Of a DNA stretch of 64,000 nt, positions 53,981 through 62,692 are shown one piece after another. Under the pieces are notes generated by a model, which did no database searches, was not told the origin of the DNA, and saw only the letters and a list, made by a program, of their open reading frames with translations. Each line of letters begins with the position of its first letter. The stretch's first letter is position 1. Made by a program: the position numbers and the translations under genes. This DNA is from Planctomycetota bacterium (GTDB lineage: Bacteria > Planctomycetota > Planctomycetia > Pirellulales > Lacipirellulaceae): assembly GCA_013286045.1 (NCBI GenBank), contig JABDGM010000003.1:27208-91207 (forward strand), in the 5' to 3' direction.

Positions 53981-54157
53981 ATGGCAAAGAAAAAGGCTGC
54001 TAAGAAAGCCGCTAAGAAGTCGACCAAGAAGAAGGCCGCTGGCAAGAAGAGCGCTGCGAAGAAGTCGCCGAAGGCTCGCGCTGCCAAGAAGTCGGCCGCT
54101 AAGAAGTCGACCAAGAAGTCGGCCACCAAGGCCCCTTCGGCCGCTCCCCAGCTGTAA
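53981..54157 (+). CDS. small histone H1-like basic protein
   Basis: 58 residues, beginning at the ATG at 53981 with AAGGAG nine bases upstream. About half of the residues are Lys; the rest is Ala and Ser in repeated KKAAKK/KKSTKK/KKSAAKK units, with a short neutral tail APSAAPQL. This is the composition of the C-terminal tail of histone H1 and of bacterial Hc1/AlgP-like DNA-binding proteins, suggesting a role in DNA compaction. A terminator follows, so it is a single-gene transcript. A longer frame across the same bases (53931-54200) reads Arg/Pro-rich sequence without an RBS and is a shadow. Confidence 0.85.
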   Translation: MAKKKAAKKAAKKSTKKKAAGKKSAAKKSPKARAAKKSAAKKSTKKSATKAPSAAPQL

Positions 54158-54211
54158 TCCAGCTGCCGAGTCGGCTATTCGTCGGCTCTTTGGGACTTGA
54201 AACAAAGACAA

Positions 54212-54262
54212 AAACCGGTTGATCGGTGTGCCTTAGGGCCCGCCCAACCGGTTTGTTTTTTT
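54212..54262 (+). terminator. intrinsic terminator of the histone-like gene
   Basis: AAACCGGTTG (54212-54221) pairs with CAACCGGTTT (54245-54254), with a partly paired interior, followed by G and a run of seven T. Confidence 0.75.
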
Positions 54263-54399
54263 GGTCCGCCAGCCGTGCCCCTGCTCTGCTATACTTGAAT
54301 TAGCAGTATTTTTGGCAGCCTGCCTTGTCCCTCCCGCCTCGTTGCCGATATTCTGCAACGCTAGCACCTAATCCGCATTCATCCTTTCATTCTTCGACT

Positions 54400-55704
54400 G
54401 TGCCCCCTACGGAAAAGAAAGAACGCCCGAAGCCCCCGACCTCTTCTGGATTTAGCAAGCTGGGGCTATCCGACCCGATGTTGGCATCGCTCGAACGGGC
54501 GAACTACGAAGAGCCAACGCCCGTCCAAGCCGGCATCATTCCTCGGGCTCTCGAAGGTATCGACGTTCTCGGCCAGGCTCGCACCGGCACTGGCAAAACG
54601 GCCGCCTTCGCGATTCCTATCATCGAATTGCTCAAACGCGGCGAAAAAAACCACGCCCCGCGCGCACTTGTTCTGGTTCCCACGCGCGAACTAGCGGTGC
54701 AGGTAAAAGACGAATTCGAAAAGCTGGCCCACGGCTTCAAACTCAGCAGCGTGCCGATCTACGGCGGCAAGCCAATTCGTGGCCAGGTCGCCAAGCTCGA
54801 ACGTGGCGCAGACGTCATCATCGGCACACCCGGTCGCGTAATCGATCTCATCGGCCGGGGGGCACTCGACCTACGCTCAATTCAAATCGTCGTGCTCGAT
54901 GAAGCCGACCGTATGCTCGACATCGGTTTCCGTCCCGACATCGAAAAAATTCTGCGCCGCTGTCCAAAAGAGCGCCAAACTTTATTGCTCAGCGCGACAG
55001 TAGCGCCGCCGGTCGAACGACTCGCCCGCACGTACATGCGCGAGCCCGAGGTCATGGACTTCTCACCGAAGACCAAAGCCGTCGACACAATCGAGCAGTT
55101 CTATTTCACGGTCGAACAAGATCAGAAGTTTGATCTATTGGTCGAACTCGTTAAACGCGACAAACCGGAACAGGCCATCATTTTCTGTCGCACGAAGCGC
55201 GGTGTCGAGAAAATTCATCGTCGCCTTGCAAAGCACTTTCCTGGCACTGACATGATGCACGGCGATATGCAGCAAGGCGGCCGCGATCGAGTCATGAAAG
55301 CTTTCCGTGCCGGCGAGGTGCTCATCCTGGTGGCGACCGATGTCGTCGGTCGCGGGATCGATGTAAGCGGCATCTCGCACATCGTCAACTTCGATATACC
55401 TCAGTCGTCGGATGATTACGTACACCGCGTCGGCCGCACCGGCCGCATGGGCCGCGAGGGCATTGCCTACACGTTCGTTACGACCGAAGAAGGCGGCGAA
55501 TTGACACGGATCGAGATGCTGATCAATCGCTTGCTCAAACGCGATGACATCGAGGGCTTTACGACCGTGGCGACGGCAACGCGACCCAGCGGCTCAGACG
55601 CGGAACCCGCCACGTCAGCCGAAACAGAGGACAGTGTCCCGAAAGCGCCGCGTCCACTGCCGCCTGGCCGCCGAGCGCCGAAGCGCCATCGTCGGGCATT
55701 GTAG
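54400..55704 (+). CDS. DEAD-box RNA helicase (RhlE-like)
   Basis: 434 residues from GTG at 54400. A TTG at 54325 would add 25 residues; neither start has a clear RBS, so the 5' end is uncertain. The ATP-dependent RNA helicase core is complete: Q motif GFSKLGLSDPML...EEPTPVQAG, motif I ARTGTGKT, Ia PTRELA, Ib TPGR, II DEAD, III SAT, IV IIFCRTK, V ATDVVGRGIDV, VI HRVGRTGRMG. The C-terminus is a short, low-complexity Pro/Arg/Lys tail. It likely acts in RNA remodelling, ribosome assembly or cold adaptation. A TATACT at 54290-54295 may be its -10 box. Confidence 0.92.
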   Translation: MPPTEKKERPKPPTSSGFSKLGLSDPMLASLERANYEEPTPVQAGIIPRALEGIDVLGQARTGTGKTAAFAIPIIELLKRGEKNHAPRALVLVPTRELAVQVKDEFEKLAHGFKLSSVPIYGGKPIRGQVAKLERGADVIIGTPGRVIDLIGRGALDLRSIQIVVLDEADRMLDIGFRPDIEKILRRCPKERQTLLLSATVAPPVERLARTYMREPEVMDFSPKTKAVDTIEQFYFTVEQDQKFDLLVELVKRDKPEQAIIFCRTKRGVEKIHRRLAKHFPGTDMMHGDMQQGGRDRVMKAFRAGEVLILVATDVVGRGIDVSGISHIVNFDIPQSSDDYVHRVGRTGRMGREGIAYTFVTTEEGGELTRIEMLINRLLKRDDIEGFTTVATATRPSGSDAEPATSAETEDSVPKAPRPLPPGRRAPKRHRRAL

Positions 55705-55718
55705 CTTTAGCTTCACCG

Positions 55719-56609
55719 CTATTTAGCGCGCGCTAAGACCGCGGTGACGTTATCTTTGCCACCCGCTTCGAGCGCCAACTTGATCAGTCGATCACAGGCA
55801 GCCTGGGCTTCAGGCGATTCATCCAAACACTGGGCAATGCCAGGCTCGTTGACCATATCTGTGAGCCCATCTGAGCAAATCAACAATTGATCCTTTGGAG
55901 CGAGTCGAATGAAATGCACGTCCGGTCGAGCATTTTGTGACCCATGTCCGAGGCATCGAGTTAGCATGTGGCTGAACTTGCCGGCGATCTCCGGCGCGAC
56001 GCCTGCAGCAATGAATTCCTGCTCAACCGTGTGGTCCGCCGAGACGCGCCGCATCGTGCCGTCCCGCCAGAGAAAGCAGGGAGAATCGCCAATTTGGGTC
56101 ACCGCCGCGAAGGTGTTCACAAAGTAGGCCGAAGTAAACGTCGTTCCGCTTTCGCCGAAATCCGGATTCGACAAATGCTCATCCACGAAAGCCTGTTGAA
56201 GCAAATAAGCGAAGCCTTCAATACGCTCTGTCAGCTCATTCGTATCCAAATCCTCGAGCTGCATTACCCAACTTGTTGTGCGGCCTGCAAGGTCCCACCC
56301 AGCGCGAAGCGCAATTTGGCTCGCCAAACCGCCGCGACCGCTGCCTCCCATACCGTCTGCCACGGCTATCGCAAATGTCTCATCCGAGGGCAAGCTCAAG
56401 CTCTCCGTCGGCATGTTGGTGAGTAACAATTGCTGCGTCCGCGTTCTTCGCAGCACGATGTAATGGTCCTGATTTTCGCTACGCCGCAAACCGATATGGC
56501 TCGCGGCTCCGAACTCGAACGACAGCGAACTGCTCGCGCTGACGAAATACTTGGCAGCCGCCAGAGCCGGCCTCACGTTCTCAACCGTCTCGGTATCTTG
56601 AAGAGCCAT
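55719..56609 (-). CDS. PP2C-type serine/threonine protein phosphatase
   Basis: 296 residues, GGAGG nine bases before the ATG. Metal-dependent phosphatase of the PPM/PP2C family: motif 1 GLRRSENQDHY, motif 2 VADGMGG (the two Asp that bind metal), GESGTTFTSAY, QIGDSPCFL, the late LLICSDGLTDM and the C-terminal GGKDNVT. All metal ligands are present. It is free-standing and cytoplasmic, with about 30 extra residues before the first motif. It most likely reverses phosphorylation by the many Hanks-type kinases of planctomycetes. It converges on the helicase gene. No kinase gene lies nearby in the window. Confidence 0.92.
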   Translation of the reverse strand: MALQDTETVENVRPALAAAKYFVSASSSLSFEFGAASHIGLRRSENQDHYIVLRRTRTQQLLLTNMPTESLSLPSDETFAIAVADGMGGSGRGGLASQIALRAGWDLAGRTTSWVMQLEDLDTNELTERIEGFAYLLQQAFVDEHLSNPDFGESGTTFTSAYFVNTFAAVTQIGDSPCFLWRDGTMRRVSADHTVEQEFIAAGVAPEIAGKFSHMLTRCLGHGSQNARPDVHFIRLAPKDQLLICSDGLTDMVNEPGIAQCLDESPEAQAACDRLIKLALEAGGKDNVTAVLARAK

Positions 56610-56715
56610 AGTGACGGACCTCCGCTGTAAGAAGGCGACGGGGACTAGAAGTGCGCCACTGATTATAACGCCGGGCTCAGAAAATGTTAAAAACTCGCGA
56701 CCGGCAACGGACGCC

Positions 56716-57747
56716 TTACGGCGCCGTGAATTCGTTTTTCAAGAATTCCGCCGTGGAATCCCATTTCGCCGCAGCCGCAGCCCAATCCACGTCCATCGCT
56801 CGCACTTCTTCAGGCGTCTTCACTTTTTTTGACGCCGCCACGCCTGGCCGCAGCGGAATTTGAGCACTTGGCCCCGCAGCGAGTCGCGCTTCGACATCGG
56901 CGGAAAGCAAATACTCCATCAGCTTCTCCGCCTCCTTCTCATGCGGCGCGCCCTTAATCAATGCGAGCGTGTTGGGAATAAACAAGGTGCCGATTTGCTG
57001 CGGCCCCTGATCTGGATAGACGATTGCCACGGGCGAACCCTTTTCCAGTTCGACCATCGCATCATCTGTATCCGTCAATCCAAACGCCATCGAGTTGGCA
57101 CCCACGGCTTCCGCCACTTGTCGATTGCCGGCCTTTATCTTGGCATTGCGCTTCACAGCTCGAAAAAAATCTTTGGCCTTATCGTCTCCCCAAGCTGCGA
57201 ACAAACACGCAGCTTGTGTTGCGGTGGTGCCAAACAGTGGCTTAGCCATTCCGCATCGATCACCCCATTGCGGATCGGTCAGATCCATAATCGATTTCGG
57301 CCGGCGTTCTTCAGGAACCTGGTTCGTGTTGACGATAAGCACGCGAGCACGTGCCGCGAACCCGTACCACAGCCCTTGGGGCGATCGGTCTTTTGCCGGA
57401 AAAGCATCCACACCCGGCGGGGTGAAAGGTCTCAGCTGCCCAGCCCGCTCCAGCCGCAGCGTATTGAGGATTTCATTATTCCAAAACAAGTCACAACGCG
57501 GCCGCTGTCGCTCGGCTAAGATCGCCTCCGTAAGGCCAACGGTTTTCGTCGATTCCGCGTCATACTTCGACCTCACTTCAATTTGCGTGGCCTTCGTGAA
57601 TTCCTCAAAAATCGGCTTTGAAAACTCTTCGTCGAGTGCCGTGTAAACGGTAACGACCGGCGTCGTCTTCTCGCTGCAACCCAGTACGCATAGCGCAGCG
57701 GCGATCCACCACGCGCCGGTCCTTAGCCAATTACTCAGCATCCGCAT
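56716..57747 (-). CDS. ABC-type substrate-binding lipoprotein, iron(III)-like
   Basis: 343 residues. The N-terminal hydrophobic segment ends in the lipobox LCVLGC with Cys24. The rest is a type 2 periplasmic binding protein of the Fbp/AfuA iron group: VTVYTALDEEFSKPIFEEFTKATQIEVRSKYDAEST, then RCDLFWNNEILNT, and the hinge regions GFAARARVLIVNT and KAGNRQVAEAVGANSMAFGLTDTDDA. Tyr residues that bind iron in Fbp proteins are not clearly placed, so the ligand is open (iron, thiamine or a small anion). No permease or ATPase gene is next to it; the partner ATPase could be anywhere. GGGGAT stands before the start. Confidence 0.82.
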   Translation of the reverse strand: MRMLSNWLRTGAWWIAAALCVLGCSEKTTPVVTVYTALDEEFSKPIFEEFTKATQIEVRSKYDAESTKTVGLTEAILAERQRPRCDLFWNNEILNTLRLERAGQLRPFTPPGVDAFPAKDRSPQGLWYGFAARARVLIVNTNQVPEERRPKSIMDLTDPQWGDRCGMAKPLFGTTATQAACLFAAWGDDKAKDFFRAVKRNAKIKAGNRQVAEAVGANSMAFGLTDTDDAMVELEKGSPVAIVYPDQGPQQIGTLFIPNTLALIKGAPHEKEAEKLMEYLLSADVEARLAAGPSAQIPLRPGVAASKKVKTPEEVRAMDVDWAAAAAKWDSTAEFLKNEFTAP

Positions 57748-57870
57748 AGAAGTCGATCCCCGCCTTGGTAACTACGTTGCTACAGTCACGAGGCCCTGAT
57801 AGATTTAGGCTCGATCGGCGGCCGCTCCGCCGGCAGGATTATAGTGCGTTATCGGAGCGTTAGCGCCCCC

Positions 57871-58605
57871 ATGAAGCTCGTTCTTCTTGGAACTGGCGGT
57901 TACTATCCCACTCCGCACCGGCAGACCGCGTGCGTCATGCTGCCGGAAATAGGTGTCGTGCTCGACGCTGGCACCGGGATGTACCGTCTTGGTGACTACC
58001 TGCAAACCGATCACCTGGATATTTTTCTCACGCACGCACATCTCGATCACATCGCCGGTCTGACGTACTTGATCAATATTTTGCCGCCGGAGGTGCTGGC
58101 GCAAACTACGATCCACGGCGAAGCGGCGAAGTTGAACGCCGTACAAGATCACCTCTTTGCCGACGCAATTTTTCCCGTCGCACCCACATTTAAGTTTAAG
58201 CCTCTCGACGGACCACGCGCATTGCATCCCACAGGAAGGTTGACCTACTTCCCCCTCGCTCATCCTGGTGGGTCGATCGGATTCCGACTTGATTGGCCCG
58301 ATCGATCTCTCGCGTACGTTACTGATACGACCGCAACCACGAATTCTCCGTACGCCGACGCGATCCGAGGCGTCGACTTGTTATTGCACGAAGCGTACTT
58401 TGCCGACGACTCGCAAAACATGGCCGCCAAAACTGGACACAGCGCCTTATCGGCCGTTGCCTTACTTGCGAGCGAGGTTCAGCCGCGACAACTCGTATTG
58501 GTCCACTTGGATCCCGTGCGGGATATTGACGCCGAAGTGCAATTAATGAAGCAAGTGTTCCCGAATATGTGTCTGGCGAAGGATGGAGAAGAGTTCGAGT
58601 TCTAA
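57871..58605 (+). CDS. MBL-fold hydrolase (RNase Z-like)
   Basis: 244 residues from the ATG at 57871. The metallo-beta-lactamase fold binds two metal ions through THAHLDHIAG (His55, His57, Asp59, His60), a later His in FPLAHPGGSIGF, Asp in AYVTDTTAT and His in HEAYF and GHSALSAVALLA. It resembles the RNase Z/PhnP-like group in its start MKLVLLGTGGYYPTPHRQTACVML, but the flexible exosite arm of tRNase Z is missing. Its substrate may be a nucleic acid, a cyclic phosphodiester or a lactone; this cannot be settled. No RBS precedes the ATG; a GTG at 57844 is possible. Confidence 0.82.
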   Translation: MKLVLLGTGGYYPTPHRQTACVMLPEIGVVLDAGTGMYRLGDYLQTDHLDIFLTHAHLDHIAGLTYLINILPPEVLAQTTIHGEAAKLNAVQDHLFADAIFPVAPTFKFKPLDGPRALHPTGRLTYFPLAHPGGSIGFRLDWPDRSLAYVTDTTATTNSPYADAIRGVDLLLHEAYFADDSQNMAAKTGHSALSAVALLASEVQPRQLVLVHLDPVRDIDAEVQLMKQVFPNMCLAKDGEEFEF

Positions 58606-59085
58606 TTCTGCCGAAAGCCAAAAACTGCAACACGCGCATGATTGTCCATCGATATGTCAGCCGATTTATACAAAAACCGTTTTTTTGCGACTATCTTTGA
58701 CCCGGCAAAGTGTCCAAAGACAAAGCCAAAAATGTGCATTACGTGTCGATTTCTATCGATAAATACGGCCGTAGCGTGACATTATCACCCTTTTTCCCGC
58801 CTCTGGAACTAGTTTGGGTGCGGTTGACGGTCTGATAGCAAAAGCGAAGAATTATGTCGTGGTACACCCCGCTATGGTGGGGAATACCCCCGGATGCCAG
58901 CACCCGTTTTGGGGAACAGAAAACCGCATCGTTGCGTAGCAGAGAAATGGGACCGAGCGCCAACTTGGATTTGCGAACTTTGTATTCGCCGGTAGTCGTT
59001 AAGCCGCAGGAAACAGCGTGCTTCTCATGGTCTGCAACTGGTTGATGTCAGGAGGATAAACCAATAACCATGGAGCAAGAATTTT
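58606..59085. other. 480-bp region upstream of the HhH/sigma4-like gene
   Basis: No supported gene. It contains an AT-rich stretch with palindromic TATCGATA (58755-58762 region) and a C/G-rich segment with repeated CCCC/GGGG blocks (58865-58920) that could fold in RNA. AGGAGG at 59050-59055 precedes an ATG at 59070 that opens a 13-codon frame overlapping the start of the next gene; this may be a leader peptide. Confidence 0.4.
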
Positions 59086-60165
59086 ATGGCGCGAAAAGCC
59101 ATCTCAAATGATCGTTACCGCCTGATTGGCACTTACGAACGCCTTCGCAAATCCCTGATTGAAAAGCCGGACGACGGTCGACTCGATAAGTCACTCTCCT
59201 ACTGGGTGCTGCCGACTGATCGCCGTCTCCCGATCGCCTTTCTTGATCGAACGTTGCGCGATCTGTTAGCGCAGCCGTTTGACGACTTAATGTCCACGCC
59301 CGGCGTCGGTCACAAGAAAATCATGGGTTTCTTCGACCTCTTGAAGCGAGCGTCGAAAGCTGCTGCCCCCGATGCACCGTTTGGTCTGAGCAATCAAGAA
59401 ACGAAACGCACGAAGCAGCCGACGCCGACGGGTGGCTTCGACGCATCGATCGTTTCAGAGTCGCTTTGGTCGCAGTGGTGCGAAACCGTCAATCGATATG
59501 GGTTGGGTCCTGAGAAACTCGGCCGCCTCGCACCCACACTGCAAACCTTGCCCACCGTGATTTGGCATTCTCGGTTGGAGGAATACGCCGACCGCTCGCT
59601 GGCTGATATCCGCTCCTTGAAGACCCATGGCGAAAAACGTCTGCACGCTATCCTCGAAGTTTTCTGCACGGTCCATGAGGCGCTCGCTACTGCCACACTG
59701 CAGGAAAATATTGATGTCGTGATCGTGCCGCGCTTCGTGCCGCCGATCTCCCGTTGGCTTATGGACGTCGTCGCGCAACCCGATCTGCCGCCCGTCGATG
59801 AACTTCACAAGCACATTGTTAAGCCATTGATTCAACAGGTCAGAATCGATCTCGGCGAGCAAGTGGCGGGACTCGCCTCGGCGCGCCTATGCCTGGACGA
59901 AAACTCGCCCAGCGTAAAGCAGCAGGCGGAAACGATCGGCGTGACTCGCGCCCGCGTCTACCAGTTGCTGGAAGATTGCGCGAAAGCAATGGAAGTTCGC
60001 TGGCCGGAAGGCCGCTGGCTGTTCGCGCCGCTCGCGACTCGCTTCGGATCCTCGGATCCCGAAACGATTGGCCTGGTGCACGGCATCATCGACCTGTTCT
60101 ATCCGGTGGAACGGCCGGGAACATCGGTCCTCGGCGAGGGCCACGAAGAAATGGCGCTGTCCTAG
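59086..60165 (+). CDS. protein with HhH-like segment and sigma region 4-like HTH, unknown function
   Basis: 359 residues, ATG with GGAG ten bases before. Residues 50-90 (PIAFLDRTLRDLLAQPFDDLMSTPGVGHKKIMGFFDLLKRA) read like a helix-hairpin-helix of the RNA polymerase alpha C-terminal type, and a second related segment occurs at about 165-205 (YADRSLADIRSLKTHGEKRLHAILEVFCTVHEAL). Residues near 285-325 (LDENSPSVKQQAETIGVTRARVYQLLEDCAKAMEVRWPEGRW) form an HTH like sigma region 4.2. Region 2 and the -10-binding segment of sigma factors are absent. A nucleic-acid-binding regulator that contacts polymerase is a reasonable guess. The family is not recognised; it may be specific to planctomycetes. A long leader with a possible short upstream frame suggests tight control. 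Confidence 0.65.
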   Translation: MARKAISNDRYRLIGTYERLRKSLIEKPDDGRLDKSLSYWVLPTDRRLPIAFLDRTLRDLLAQPFDDLMSTPGVGHKKIMGFFDLLKRASKAAAPDAPFGLSNQETKRTKQPTPTGGFDASIVSESLWSQWCETVNRYGLGPEKLGRLAPTLQTLPTVIWHSRLEEYADRSLADIRSLKTHGEKRLHAILEVFCTVHEALATATLQENIDVVIVPRFVPPISRWLMDVVAQPDLPPVDELHKHIVKPLIQQVRIDLGEQVAGLASARLCLDENSPSVKQQAETIGVTRARVYQLLEDCAKAMEVRWPEGRWLFAPLATRFGSSDPETIGLVHGIIDLFYPVERPGTSVLGEGHEEMALS

Positions 60166-60181
60166 GAAATCTAGCGAGACC

Positions 60182-60202
60182 CCCTCTCCCTCTGGGTGAG
60201 GG
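60182..60202. repeat. CCCTCTCCCTCTGGGTGAGGG-type short repeat
   Basis: A 21-base self-complementary word between the convergent genes. The CCCTC/GAGGG form is one of the short repeats widespread in bacterial gaps; only one copy is present in the window. Confidence 0.4.
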
Positions 60203-60252
60203 CGCCTTGGAATCGGTTTTATTCAAATTCCTTGGTCGATTTCCAGCCGCGT

Positions 60253-62514
60253 TTACGGGCGCGGTGGTTTTGCTTTGATTACGTCCGACAATCCCACGTC
60301 GATATATTGCCCGCCCGTCGTTTGGTGGCAGTGCACTGCGATCGTATTTTCGCCGACGTGCAGCGCATTTCGCGACTCGTCGTCCAACCAACTTGGAACG
60401 TAATGCCGCGTGAATCCGGCCAGCGAGCGCACGAGCCTGCCGTTGAGGTACACTTCCGCGTCGTCGTCATGATGGGCCGTGAGCATGAGCTGCCCATTCT
60501 CCGGCAAGGAATCGATCTTAAACGTTCGCCGCAACCATATATCGGACGTATCCCAACCACTGCGTACCACCGCACGAGGCGTTTCCTCCGTACCAAACCC
60601 ACCTGGGCCTGATCTCCACTTACTGTCGTCGAAGCCAGCCTCCGCCCAATGTGATTTGGGTTTGGTCATGATATATCGCCACGTTTGCGGCTTGGTTTCG
60701 CTCGTTGCCGCGAGCACCGTCATTTTCGGTGGCGTCTCAAATAACTTCTTCGCGGCTTCCACCATCCGCGCTTCGTTCATCTTCACGCGCTCGCGGTCGT
60801 AGGTCATCAGGCCGTTGACTTCCACTTCGACGTCGGTCGTCTGCGTATACACGGCGGCAGACAAACCTTGCCCAATCAGCGGACGCATCATCGTGAGCAA
60901 ATCAACGTAAGCGTCCGTCAACTTGTCGGCGCTATCGAACGACACGTAGCCCCAATTCTTCTCCGCCTGCCAAGTGTGCCCACTCACCGGCATTCCGAGG
61001 CCGCCGAATTCACCAAGGACGCACACGCGCTTCGATTCCGGTTCGCGCATCCCTGGGCCTGGATAGTTATGCATATCGGCGACGTCGCCGCTGCCTTTGT
61101 CAGTCCAGCCGCTCGCTTCGTTGACGACCCGCGTCGGGTCGTAGTGCGCAATCCAATCCACGACTTCCGCCGTATCGTGTTGCCCCCAGCCCTCGTTGAA
61201 CGGCACCCACATAACGATCGATGGCACGTTTCGCAGCCCATCGATCAATGACTTCAGCTCTTTTCGATAGTTGGCTTTTCCCTCGGCAGATTTGTCGACG
61301 TCGCCGGAAGGCATATCTTGCCACACCAATACACCCAGCTGATCGCACCAGTAGTACCACCTTGCAGGCTCCACCTTCACATGCTTGCGGATCATGTTCA
61401 TGCCGAATCGCTTCGTCATTTCAATGTCGTATTTGAGCGCAGCATCCGTCGGCGCCGTGTACAGCCCATCTGGCCACCATCCTTGGTCAAGCGGCCCATA
61501 CTCGAAGAGCACCTTGTTATTGAGACACAACCGGTTAAGCCCGTCGGCATCCTTCTTAACTTCGATCTTGCGCATACCGAAGTAGCTACTAACCCGGTCG
61601 GTCGTTGCATTATCAGGATCGAGCAATTCAACCTCCACCGCATAACACTTTGGATCGTCAGGTGACCACAAATGTGGATTGGGTATCGGAACTTCAACCG
61701 GAGCGTCGCGCTTGCCAATTTTTGTCGTCGACATCAGCTTGCCTTGCAGCTCCGGTTCGTAGACCGTGACGCGAAATCGCTCGTCGGCACCTTCGGCCGT
61801 TATCGTGACCAACTCGCGATCGATATCGGGAGCAATCTTCAACGAAGAGATATATGCTTTCGGCACTGGCTCCAGCCAAACTGTCTGCCAGATGCCCGTC
61901 ACGGCTGTGTAGAAAATCCCCTTTGGGCTGAGCACCTGTTTTCCTCGTGGCTGGGTTCCGGTATTCGTCGGATCGGTCACCGCCACGATCAATTCGTTTT
62001 CGCCGGCGGTGGGTTTCAGCGCATCGGTAACATCGAACGTGAACGGATCATAGCCGCCCGTATGATGCCCGACCTCTTTGCCGTTCACCCAAGCCGTGCA
62101 CTCCCAATCCACCGCCCCAAAATGCAACAGTAAGCGCTTTTGACCAGCCAAAGCAGACGAAGGGAAAGCCCGCCGATACCACAGCCGTTCTTCTGGCGTT
62201 GCTGGCTTTTTCACGCCACTAAGGGCCGATTCAACACAAAACGGCACCAGTATTTCGCCGTCCCATTTAGTGGGCGTTTCTACCTCGCTTTTCGGCCGAA
62301 TCGCATATTGCCACAATCCGTTGAGATTGGTCCATCTGTTGCGCACCATTTGCGGCCGCGGATACTCCGGCAACGCTTTTTCCGGCGAAACCTCATCCGT
62401 CCACCGAGTCTTCAAAGGTCCGTCGGCCGGCTTCCACGCCAATACTCTTCCGCCGCCGACTGCCAATAGAACCACAAGGCAAGCACAAAGACTTCGATAC
62501 GCGCCAGTCCCCAT
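60253..62514 (-). CDS. secreted GH2 family glycosidase (beta-galactosidase-like)
   Basis: 753 residues from the ATG at 62512-62514, preceded by GAGG/GGA; the longer frame to 62616 lacks signal character. Signal peptide MGTGAYRSLCACLVVLLAVGGGRVLA. The N-terminal sugar-binding domain (RWTNLNGLWQYAI, FGAVDWECTAWVNGKEVGHHTGGYDPFTFDVT) and immunoglobulin-like part precede the barrel. The acid/base is Glu441 in WVPFNEGWGQ and the nucleophile Glu502 in LGEFGGLG. An extra C-terminal beta-sandwich with VYLNGRLVRSL and VGENTIAVHCHQ resembles a carbohydrate-binding module. It is exported and probably cleaves beta-linked sugars of an external polysaccharide. It is divergent from an XRE regulator, whose operator may also affect it. 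Confidence 0.9.
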   Translation of the reverse strand: MGTGAYRSLCACLVVLLAVGGGRVLAWKPADGPLKTRWTDEVSPEKALPEYPRPQMVRNRWTNLNGLWQYAIRPKSEVETPTKWDGEILVPFCVESALSGVKKPATPEERLWYRRAFPSSALAGQKRLLLHFGAVDWECTAWVNGKEVGHHTGGYDPFTFDVTDALKPTAGENELIVAVTDPTNTGTQPRGKQVLSPKGIFYTAVTGIWQTVWLEPVPKAYISSLKIAPDIDRELVTITAEGADERFRVTVYEPELQGKLMSTTKIGKRDAPVEVPIPNPHLWSPDDPKCYAVEVELLDPDNATTDRVSSYFGMRKIEVKKDADGLNRLCLNNKVLFEYGPLDQGWWPDGLYTAPTDAALKYDIEMTKRFGMNMIRKHVKVEPARWYYWCDQLGVLVWQDMPSGDVDKSAEGKANYRKELKSLIDGLRNVPSIVMWVPFNEGWGQHDTAEVVDWIAHYDPTRVVNEASGWTDKGSGDVADMHNYPGPGMREPESKRVCVLGEFGGLGMPVSGHTWQAEKNWGYVSFDSADKLTDAYVDLLTMMRPLIGQGLSAAVYTQTTDVEVEVNGLMTYDRERVKMNEARMVEAAKKLFETPPKMTVLAATSETKPQTWRYIMTKPKSHWAEAGFDDSKWRSGPGGFGTEETPRAVVRSGWDTSDIWLRRTFKIDSLPENGQLMLTAHHDDDAEVYLNGRLVRSLAGFTRHYVPSWLDDESRNALHVGENTIAVHCHQTTGGQYIDVGLSDVIKAKPPRP

Positions 62515-62604
62515 TTTCCCGTCCTCATCTCCGAATTTTTTCGCAGAAAACGAGCAAGGCTGGCTATTGTAGGCTGCGTACGGTCCACGTTCCACTTCCA
62601 CCTC

Positions 62605-62645
62605 TTGACAATTCAATAGACTATAAGTATACGTCTGTACATACT
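62605..62645 (+). promoter_or_regulatory. promoter and likely self-operator of the XRE regulator
   Basis: TTGACA (62605-62610), 17-base spacer, TATACG (62628-62633). The inverted repeat AGTAT-N10-ATACT (62626-62630, 62641-62645) covers the -10 box and the expected start of transcription, a position typical of an autorepressor site. It is also between the GH2 gene and the regulator. Confidence 0.55.
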
Positions 62646-62692
62646 ACATTCGTTCCGCATGCTGCCTAATTGCCCTAACCGAGTGAATCACC

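Noticed and set aside
53931..54200. 89-codon frame over the histone-like gene
   Set aside because: It reads as Arg/Pro-rich sequence, lacks an RBS, and is the +1 shadow of the Lys/Ala frame that starts at 53981 behind AAGGAG.
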